Assembly (NCBI GenBank): GCA_023246535.1
Contig: JAHFIF010000024.1
Coordinates: 1 to 14,420 of the forward strand
From: a bacterium
Lineage (GTDB): Bacteria > Patescibacteriota > Patescibacteriia > CAIQCM01
DNA length: 14,420 nt
Direction of reading: 5' to 3'
The position numbers and the translations under genes are program-made. Of this stretch, positions 5,660 through 10,718 are shown in pieces (positions within the stretch are counted from its first letter, which is position 1; each line of letters starts with the position of its first letter). The notes under the pieces are model-generated. The model ran no database searches, was not told where the DNA came from, and worked only from the letters and a program-made list of their open reading frames with translations.

Positions 5660-6625
5660 CTACTTGCCGACGGTACCGGCCATGAAGCCGTCGCCGGAAG
5701 AAGCGCGGCCCCGTTCGCCGTCGTAGCCGGTGATCTTGGCGAATTGCGCTTGATCGACGTAGTAGACCAGGAAGGCGGCGGCGGGCGTGTTGCTCCAGGA
5801 GTCGAGACGATTTTCGTCGCGACCGAGCGTTTGGTTCACGATCGCGCCGGCGGCGACCTCCATCGAGCCGAAAGACAAGGCGCCGCGTTCGACGTTCATG
5901 CTCTCCAAACCAAGGCTCTTGGCGAACGGCGCCCGATACACCGGACGCGGCTTTGGCTGCCGCGAAGTGAAGAGGGCAATGCCAAAGGCGTTGATCCGAT
6001 CATCGCCGATCAGGTTGGCAGCCACGCCTTCCGAAGTCCGCTCGGTGAAGACGAACTCGCGCGTCAGGCCGTCCGGACGACAGAAGCCGTCGCGCCAGAA
6101 TTGCCCGGGTCGCACCGTGGTCGAGGCCAGATAGTTCTGGTCCTGCCACTCGAAACCGCACGCGTGGCAAAACTTCTTGCGACCCGTGAAAGGCGTCTGA
6201 TGGATCGGGCAAGCGGTCTGGTATTGCTCCAGCCGCTGGTCGAGGACTGCGCCCGGCATGCGCGCGCCGGTCAGGGCATTGATCCCCTGGGCCGAAATGA
6301 TCGCCGCGACGTGGTGCGAATGCTGTTCGTTCGCCCGCAGGTCGAACCAGACCATGTGGCCGGCGATCGCAGGAACGAAGTAGGTCATGACGCCGAGCGA
6401 GCGGTTGCTGCGCAGCCACTCGGGCGGACAGTTGGGAAAATCGTCGACGGAGAAGACTTCGACCGGCGAAAACGGCGCGAGACGCTGTGTCTCTTCTTCG
6501 CCGCGGGCCCCGAATCGAGACTGGGTGGCGCGCGGCATATGCAGCACGCAGCTCAAGTCGCCGAAAGACATGCTCTTTTGGCCGCGAGGTGGCTGGTTGC
6601 CGATGGAACCGAAGGGCTTGGTCAT
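5660..6625 (-). CDS. Uncharacterised 321-aa protein with a zinc-knuckle-like Cys/His cluster
   Basis: The start is ATG 6625 (MTKPFGSIGNQPPRGQ) with AGAGGA 7 bases upstream; a longer frame needs a TTG. No signal peptide or clear membrane segment. Residues about 78-125 are dense in His and aromatic residues (TYFVPAIAGHMVWFDLRANEQ then HSHH). Cys139-x-x-His142 and Cys153-x-x-Cys156 (CPIH...CHAC) look like a zinc ribbon or knuckle. After it come QNYLAST, FWRDGFCRPDG, REFVFTE, GVAANLIGDDRINAFGIALF and a GALSFGSMEVAAGAIVNQ block. These motifs look strongly conserved in style, but I cannot assign a family or function. It is a one-gene unit with a consensus-like promoter, a long structured leader and its own terminator, suggesting an abundant or tightly controlled product. 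Confidence 0.8.
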   Translation of the reverse strand: MTKPFGSIGNQPPRGQKSMSFGDLSCVLHMPRATQSRFGARGEEETQRLAPFSPVEVFSVDDFPNCPPEWLRSNRSLGVMTYFVPAIAGHMVWFDLRANEQHSHHVAAIISAQGINALTGARMPGAVLDQRLEQYQTACPIHQTPFTGRKKFCHACGFEWQDQNYLASTTVRPGQFWRDGFCRPDGLTREFVFTERTSEGVAANLIGDDRINAFGIALFTSRQPKPRPVYRAPFAKSLGLESMNVERGALSFGSMEVAAGAIVNQTLGRDENRLDSWSNTPAAAFLVYYVDQAQFAKITGYDGERGRASSGDGFMAGTVGK

Positions 6626-6684
6626 TATTTTTCCTCTTTTTCGAAACAGGTTGATCGTACCCTCGTTGTCCGGAAGCGAAACGC

Positions 6685-6739
6685 GACCGGCTGAGGAAAA
6701 AAGGCCCTTAAACAAAAGACGCTTTTCCCCCAGCCGGTC
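6685..6739 (-). promoter_or_regulatory. Large hairpin in the 5' leader of the 5660-6625 gene
   Basis: Perfect 9-bp arms GACCGGCTG (6739-6731 on the minus strand) and CAGCCGGTC (6693-6685). Pairing probably extends inward between a GGGGAAAA tract and a TTTTTTCC tract with G-T wobbles, leaving a loop of about 20 bases. It lies 60 bases before the start codon and has no T-run after it, so it is not a terminator by itself. Confidence 0.55.
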
Positions 6740-6777
6740 AACTAAAATAAATGACGACCGTTTTTAAAGAACGGCTT

Positions 6778-6806
6778 AACATAACATTATTTGTTACCTT
6801 TGTCAA
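6778..6806 (-). promoter_or_regulatory. Promoter of the 5660-6625 gene
   Basis: Minus strand: perfect TTGACA (6806-6801), 17-base spacer, TATGTT (6783-6778). Predicted start about 6771, so the leader is about 145 bases. An inverted repeat CCGTT-N7-AACGG (6758-6774) straddles the predicted start and could be an operator. Confidence 0.65.
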
Positions 6807-6824
6807 CTCCCAACGCTCAATATA

Positions 6825-6854
6825 TTGACTAAATTCGACAAAAGAGCCTAAGCT
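6825..6854 (+). promoter_or_regulatory. Putative promoter of the histidine phosphatase gene
   Basis: TTGACT (6825-6830), 18-base spacer, TAAGCT (6849-6854); predicted start near 6861. It is divergent from the promoter at 6778-6806, with about 20 bp between the two -35 boxes. Confidence 0.45.
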
Positions 6855-6899
6855 CAACGCAGATAACCGAACGCTCTTGAACAAAGAAAGGGACATGAA

Positions 6900-7643
6900 A
6901 TGCTCGTGATCACCAACGAACTGCGCGCGGCCGCATACCAGGCCGGCTGGCCCGTACTGCTGCTCTTGGAGCGCCACGGCGAATCGTTTAGGAACCGCGT
7001 CAAAGGCGGAAACATCTACATGCCCGACGACGAATCAGCCAAGCTCATCAAGGGCGTGCCCGACCACAAGATCGAACTGACCGATGAAGGCATACGCCAA
7101 GCCATCGCGACCGGAGCGCCGCTGCGCGCGGCTTATGGCGACATCGACGTTGCCTACGATAGCGGTTACCTCCGGACCGAACAAACCAGAAGACACACGC
7201 TCGCCGTTTACTCGCCTAAAGCCTTGGCGCAGATCAAACTGCGGACCAACCACCTCATTCATGAGCGCCTGCCCGGCTATGTCTACGAGATGACCGACGC
7301 GGAGGTTAAGCAGCACTTCCCCTGGTTCGAAGATCATTGGAAAACCTCCGGCCCGTTCTATACCACCCCGCCCGGCGGCCAAAGCCAGGAGACGGTCTGC
7401 AACAACGTCTACCGCTTTATCGGCATTTTGCGGAAACACCGCGCCGGCAAAAAGGTCTTGGCTGTCACGCACGGCGGAACGAAACGCGCCTTCCGCTTTT
7501 GCCTCGAAAAGTGGACGCCCGACCAATACATCGAGAACTATTACGTCGACCCGCCCAAGAACTGCGGGATAACGGCGTACGTTTTCGACCCGGCCAGCAA
7601 ACGCCTCAAGCTCGTCGAATACAACAAGGTCTACTGGACCTGA
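6900..7643 (+). CDS. Histidine phosphatase (phosphoglycerate mutase-like) family protein
   Basis: 247 aa; AAGGGA stands 6 bases before the ATG. The family signature RHGE is at residues 25-28 (LLLERHGES; His26 is the expected phospho-acceptor). It is followed by LTDEGIRQA (60-68), DSGYLRTEQTR (87-97; Arg92 in the phosphate pocket), a probable acid Glu in HERLPG (121-126), GGQSQETVCNNVYRF (159-173) and the second His in VTHGGTKRAFR (189-199). All catalytic elements are present, so an active phosphatase or mutase is likely. The substrate cannot be told: the family covers phosphoglycerate, sugar and nucleotide phosphates. The insertion between RHGES and the LTDEG motif (about 30 residues including VKGGNIYMPDDES) is longer than in classic GpmB-type enzymes. 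Single-gene unit with its own terminator. Confidence 0.88.
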   Translation: MLVITNELRAAAYQAGWPVLLLLERHGESFRNRVKGGNIYMPDDESAKLIKGVPDHKIELTDEGIRQAIATGAPLRAAYGDIDVAYDSGYLRTEQTRRHTLAVYSPKALAQIKLRTNHLIHERLPGYVYEMTDAEVKQHFPWFEDHWKTSGPFYTTPPGGQSQETVCNNVYRFIGILRKHRAGKKVLAVTHGGTKRAFRFCLEKWTPDQYIENYYVDPPKNCGITAYVFDPASKRLKLVEYNKVYWT

Positions 7644-7650
7644 CCCAACG

Positions 7651-7701
7651 CCCCGCCCCGCCACAATGCGCTTTGCGCTTTGGACGGGTGCGGGGATTTT
7701 T
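7651..7701 (+). terminator. Terminator of the histidine phosphatase gene
   Basis: CCCCGCCCCG (7651-7660) pairs with CGGGTGCGGGG (7685-7695) with one bulged T, and the loop can fold a small GCGC-TTT-GCGC hairpin. ATTTTTAAAA follows. Confidence 0.75.
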
Positions 7702-7741
7702 AAAATACTCGAACATGTTTCAAAATATAAATTCAAAAAAT

Positions 7742-7768
7742 AAAAAAGCGCCCGTTCCTTGGGGCGCT
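7742..7768 (-). terminator. Terminator of the 7800-8399 gene
   Basis: Minus strand: AGCGCCC pairs with GGGCGCT (7 bp, 8-base loop), with a T-run directly after at 7747-7742. It lies 31 bases after the stop. Confidence 0.8.
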
Positions 7769-7799
7769 CGTTGAGCGCGGCACTGGCGGCCGCGGGCGG

Positions 7800-8399
7800 T
7801 CAGAACTGAAAAACGGACTGGAGGCGGAAGAACTGCGTCCCATCGCTGACATAGTATTGCAATTCAAGATGCAGGATCGCCTTGTCAAAACCGAGATGCG
7901 GTCCGTAGACGAGATCCTTGTTCGTTTGCTCGGACTGAACGCCAAGATTGAACCATTCGGCAGGCCGCACGTCGAAGGCATAATATCCATAGTAAGCGCG
8001 GCGGCTCTGGGCGCCAAAATACGCCTCGCCTTCAAGGAACAAACCGATTTTCCCCTTCGTCGCGGTGAGCCAAAGCGACGGACCCAGCGCCTGACGGCCT
8101 TCGAAAAAATTGAAGGCGCCGACGCATTGCGGCGACAGCAACAGGTCGATACCCCTGACCTTCAAAGCGAACAACGGGCCGGCATAGAGGTAATCGACGT
8201 GCATCGAGCTCGAAAGCGCCCGCAGGTCGACGAAATGCGCATCAACGCCGTAGATACCGCTCTCGCCCAACTTTTTCTGAGACGAGACGAAGGTCCAAGC
8301 CTGAGTGTCGCCCAACGCCGGGGCGGCGGCGGAATCAAGGGCGGCCGCGCAAAACAGCGCGAGCGCCAGCGAGAACGATACGATCATCCGTTTGGTCAT
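7800..8399 (-). CDS. Exported beta-rich (outer-membrane-barrel-like) small protein
   Basis: 199 aa from ATG 8399 (AGGAGG 7 bases upstream). A signal peptide is clear: MTKRMIVSFSLALALFCAAA with an AAA-APA cleavage region near residue 26. The mature part alternates short amphipathic strands and turns (VDAHFVDLRAL, MHVDYLYAGPLFALKVRGI, IGLFLEGEAYFGA, AYYGYYAFDVRP, FNLGVQSEQ, LHLELQYYVSDG) and ends FFRLQSVFQF. Aromatic-girdle strands and a final Phe are the hallmarks of small outer-membrane beta barrels of about eight strands. I do not recognise a named family, and a secreted beta sandwich is the alternative. If the organism has no outer membrane, the barrel reading is wrong or the taxonomy is. 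Its gene is divergent from the lytic transglycosylase gene. Confidence 0.75.
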   Translation of the reverse strand: MTKRMIVSFSLALALFCAAALDSAAAPALGDTQAWTFVSSQKKLGESGIYGVDAHFVDLRALSSSMHVDYLYAGPLFALKVRGIDLLLSPQCVGAFNFFEGRQALGPSLWLTATKGKIGLFLEGEAYFGAQSRRAYYGYYAFDVRPAEWFNLGVQSEQTNKDLVYGPHLGFDKAILHLELQYYVSDGTQFFRLQSVFQF

Positions 8400-8458
8400 C
8401 AAAGAGCCTCCTGGTGGGTAGCGCAACCGTTATGATTGCGGTCGTAAAACGACGCTAA

Positions 8459-8487
8459 AAATTAACACGGTCCCATATTAACGTCAA
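8459..8487 (-). promoter_or_regulatory. Weak candidate promoter of the 7800-8399 gene
   Basis: Minus strand: TTGACG (8487-8482), 17-base spacer, TAATTT (8464-8459). The -35 is good and the -10 poor. A small hairpin GTCGT-AAA-ACGAC (8441-8453) lies in the leader. Confidence 0.35.
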
Positions 8488-8491
8488 GAAA

Positions 8492-8500
8492 TGATATACT
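8492..8500 (+). promoter_or_regulatory. Extended -10 promoter, probably giving a leaderless mRNA
   Basis: TGATATACT: TG (8492-8493), one base, TATACT (8495-8500; 5 of 6 to consensus). No good -35 at the usual distance. Transcription would start about 7 bases further, at 8507, which is the A of the start codon of the next gene. Confidence 0.5.
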
Positions 8501-8506
8501 GACGGC

Positions 8507-9844
8507 ATGGGCAATAATTATAAAAAATGGCTTGGCAGCATGATGGTCACGCTCGTCGCCGTGTCATTTTGCGTTTCCGGCATCCAAGCGCAGACGACGC
8601 TTGACCAGGTGACGGCCGAACAAAGCCAATTGCAGCAGCAGCTGGCCGATCTGCAAAAACAGATCAACAATTACCAAACCCAACTCTCCAAGATCAAAGG
8701 ACAAAAGAACACCTTGGTCAACAAGATCAATCAACTGAAGAACCAACAAGCCCTCATCACCGCGCAAATCAAGATCTCTTCCTTGAAGATCAGCGATATC
8801 AACGCGCAAGAGGTGGCCCTCCAGGGATCGGTCGGAATCAACCGGGAAAAACTGAAAAGTTTAAGAACGGAAATGGCCGGCCTGATCGTCGCCATCAACA
8901 TGCGCGACCGCCGTTCGTTCATCGAGATCATGCTCGCGAGCGACAATTTGGCCCAAGCCTTTGTCGAACGAGCCGATGTCGAGCGGCTGGTCCAAAACCT
9001 GAGCGACATGTATACCGCAAGCCGGCTGGCCAATAACGAACTGGCCGCCTCCCTGCAAACGATCGCGCAAAAACGCGACGAGGAGAACAACCTGCTCGCG
9101 ATCAAATCGCTTCAAGAAAAACAGCTGACCGGCTCGGTCAGCGAACAAAGCACGCTGCTCACCCAAACCAAAGGCAAAGAAAGCAAATACCAAGCCAGCC
9201 TTAAAAGCACGCAAGCGGAGGTGGCCGCCATTAAAAGCCGCTTGTACCAATTGCTCGAAGTTTCAAAACAAATAACCTTCGGCCAAGCCGTGGCCATCGC
9301 CCAATGGGCTTCGTCGCAAACCGGCGTGCGCGCCGCGTTCCTGCTGGCGATCCTGACCCAGGAATCGAGCTTGGGCAAGAATGTCGGCACCTGCAACCGC
9401 GCCGGTGATCCGGCGTCCAAAAGCTGGAAGGTCGTCATGAAACCCGAACGCGACCAAGAACCTTTTAAAACCATCACTTCCGAACTCGGGATGAACATTA
9501 ATACCACCCCGGTCTCCTGTCCGATGAAGGACAAGAAAGGCAACCAGATCGGCTGGGGCGGCGCCATGGGTCCGGCGCAATTCATTCCCTCGACCTGGAT
9601 GGGCTACCGCGCCAAGGTGACCGCCGTCACCGGCAAGTCGGCCAACCCCTGGGACATCCGCGACGCCTTCCTCGCCGCCGCGATCAAACTCAAAGACGGC
9701 GGCGCCGGCAGCCAGAGCGGCGAATGGGCGGCGGCAATGAAATACTTTTCCGGCGGCACCAACCCCGCCTACAGCTTTTACGGCGACAACGTCGTCGCCA
9801 CCGCCGCCCAATACGCGAGCGACATTGCCAAACTCAACCAATAA
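8507..9844 (+). CDS. Secreted lytic transglycosylase with N-terminal coiled coil
   Basis: 445 aa. Signal peptide about residues 1-29 (KKWLGSMMVTLVAVSFCVSG, then IQAQ). Residues 30-250 are almost entirely coiled coil, rich in Gln, Leu, Lys and Ala, with a hinge-like middle (about 125-165, MRDRRSFIEIMLASDN) as in PcsB-type hydrolase regulators. Residues 258-445 are a lysozyme-like transglycosylase domain: AFLLAILTQESSLG (277-290; Glu286 is the likely catalytic acid), GGAMGPAQFIPSTW (351-364), NPWDIRDAFLAAAIKL (380-395) and a C-terminal YFSGG...AYSFYGDNV segment. Such enzymes cut the MurNAc-GlcNAc bond with 1,6-anhydro product; the coil may dock to a division or secretion complex. ATG 8507 is the only sensible start, since a frame from 8491 stops at once. 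No Shine-Dalgarno is present, in line with the leaderless promoter. Confidence 0.9.
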   Translation: MGNNYKKWLGSMMVTLVAVSFCVSGIQAQTTLDQVTAEQSQLQQQLADLQKQINNYQTQLSKIKGQKNTLVNKINQLKNQQALITAQIKISSLKISDINAQEVALQGSVGINREKLKSLRTEMAGLIVAINMRDRRSFIEIMLASDNLAQAFVERADVERLVQNLSDMYTASRLANNELAASLQTIAQKRDEENNLLAIKSLQEKQLTGSVSEQSTLLTQTKGKESKYQASLKSTQAEVAAIKSRLYQLLEVSKQITFGQAVAIAQWASSQTGVRAAFLLAILTQESSLGKNVGTCNRAGDPASKSWKVVMKPERDQEPFKTITSELGMNINTTPVSCPMKDKKGNQIGWGGAMGPAQFIPSTWMGYRAKVTAVTGKSANPWDIRDAFLAAAIKLKDGGAGSQSGEWAAAMKYFSGGTNPAYSFYGDNVVATAAQYASDIAKLNQ

Positions 9845-9848
9845 ACAC

Positions 9849-9880
9849 AAAACCGGCCCGATTTCATCGGGCCGGTTTTT
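9849..9880. terminator. Bidirectional terminator between converging genes
   Basis: Perfect 14-bp stem (AAAACCGGCCCGAT, 9849-9862, and its complement at 9866-9879) with loop TTC. Five T end the plus-strand copy; the minus-strand copy ends TTTTGTG. It serves the transglycosylase gene on + and the 9895-10431 gene on -. Confidence 0.92.
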
Positions 9881-9894
9881 ATTGCTTCAAAAAA

Positions 9895-10431
9895 TTATTC
9901 GCCATCGCCCATGGCCACATGGCCGCCGCCGGTCTTGGGCCCTTGGCCCATGGCCTGCGCCAGCGTTGCCTCGGCTTCTTTTCTTCGGTTAGCCTCCTCG
10001 ACATCTTCAACCTTCCCGTCAGGATCGGTTTCAAAACTATAGGCATCGCGAATATTGCCTTTCTCATCAGCTGTCGGCTCGCCCTTAACCAGCCGGAACC
10101 GGCTGACAACTTCCTTGCCGCCCGAGCGAACGGTTATTTTAACGATCGGCAGCGCGTCTTTGCCGCCATCTTCCATTACGGCTGTCCAGTTGGCGTTAGA
10201 CTGTTCCCCAAAACTACCGGGGTCGTTTTGACCGTCATTGATGACCTCGATAGCCTTTGATCTTGCGATCTCAAAAGCCTTGGTCGGACTCAGTTGGACG
10301 TCGGCATGCGGCGTCATTTCCGGCGGATGTTCGACGCTTTTTGCCGCGGCGACGCCTTCGCTGGCGGCAGCGACCGTTCCGGTTACGGCGGCGATATGGA
10401 GAAACCTTTTCGCACCTTCGATGAAGCCCAT
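9895..10431 (-). CDS. Hypothetical protein with signal-like N-terminus, 178 aa
   Basis: ATG 10431 opens MGFIEGAKRFLHIAAVTGTV followed by an Ala-rich stretch to about residue 31, a probable signal or membrane-targeting segment. Residues 45-125 look like a small alpha/beta domain (SPTKAFEIARSKAIEVIND, then TAVMEDGG and IVKITVRSGGKEVVSRFRLV). The rest is acidic and disordered, ending in a Gly-rich tail (MGQGPKTGGGHVAMGDGE). No Cys and no motif I can name. It has a near-consensus promoter just upstream, about 26 bases of leader, no evident Shine-Dalgarno, and shares the strong terminator at 9849-9880. The gene is divergent from nrdD but the two promoters are separated, so a functional link is not implied. 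Confidence 0.7.
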   Translation of the reverse strand: MGFIEGAKRFLHIAAVTGTVAAASEGVAAAKSVEHPPEMTPHADVQLSPTKAFEIARSKAIEVINDGQNDPGSFGEQSNANWTAVMEDGGKDALPIVKITVRSGGKEVVSRFRLVKGEPTADEKGNIRDAYSFETDPDGKVEDVEEANRRKEAEATLAQAMGQGPKTGGGHVAMGDGE

Positions 10432-10463
10432 AGACGGTATGTTTATGAGTAAACGATGTTAAA

Positions 10464-10492
10464 ATGATACCATTTTTTTGGCCTTTTGTCAA
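10464..10492 (-). promoter_or_regulatory. Promoter of the 9895-10431 gene
   Basis: Minus strand: TTGACA (10492-10487), 17-base spacer, TATCAT (10469-10464): 11 of 12 consensus positions. Predicted start about 10457. Confidence 0.75.
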
Positions 10493-10589
10493 TTTGATTC
10501 CGCCGCGCCGGACGCGATGAACGACGCGTTCCGACCGCCCGCCGGCGGCCGCCGCACTTATGAACAGCTTCCCCACAGCCTACCCACAA

Positions 10590-10605
10590 ACACAACATCT
10601 TGTGT
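10590..10605 (+). promoter_or_regulatory. NrdR box 1
   Basis: ACACAACATCTTGTGT, a 16-bp palindrome that fits the NrdR-box consensus ACACWATATATWGTGT at 14 of 16 positions. NrdR represses ribonucleotide reductase genes when bound to ATP/dATP. It lies upstream of the nrdD promoter; see the second box 32 bp downstream. Confidence 0.75.
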
Positions 10606-10621
10606 ATAACTAAGTTTGCTA

Positions 10622-10637
10622 CCCCTATATATGGGGT
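10622..10637 (+). promoter_or_regulatory. NrdR box 2
   Basis: CCCCTATATATGGGGT keeps the TATATAT core and the C/G positions of the NrdR consensus (11 of 16). It is centred 32 bp from box 1, three helical turns, the usual spacing of paired NrdR boxes. It ends 11 bp before the nrdD -35 box. Confidence 0.7.
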
Positions 10638-10648
10638 TTTCCAACCTG

Positions 10649-10677
10649 TTGGCACGCTCGGCAAAGGGCGGTATAGT
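10649..10677 (+). promoter_or_regulatory. Promoter of nrdD
   Basis: TTGGCA (10649-10654), 17-base spacer, TATAGT (10672-10677), each 5 of 6 to consensus. Start about 10684, leader about 35 bases, AT-rich, with no strong Shine-Dalgarno before ATG 10719. Confidence 0.75.
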
Positions 10678-10718
10678 AGGTGGTGCCCCTTAATTAAAAA
10701 GATTTTAAAAACACGCAT

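Noticed and set aside
5645..6694. A 349-codon plus-strand frame opposite the orphan protein gene.
   Set aside because: It is the mirror of the minus-strand gene, with Arg/Gly/Ala-rich content, no ribosome site and no promoter; the minus-strand gene has promoter, ribosome site and terminator.
6895..6909. A four-codon frame (ATG AAA TGC TCG TGA) overlapping the start of the histidine phosphatase gene.
   Set aside because: The ribosome site spacing fits the ATG at 6900 better, and such a tiny frame is expected by chance.
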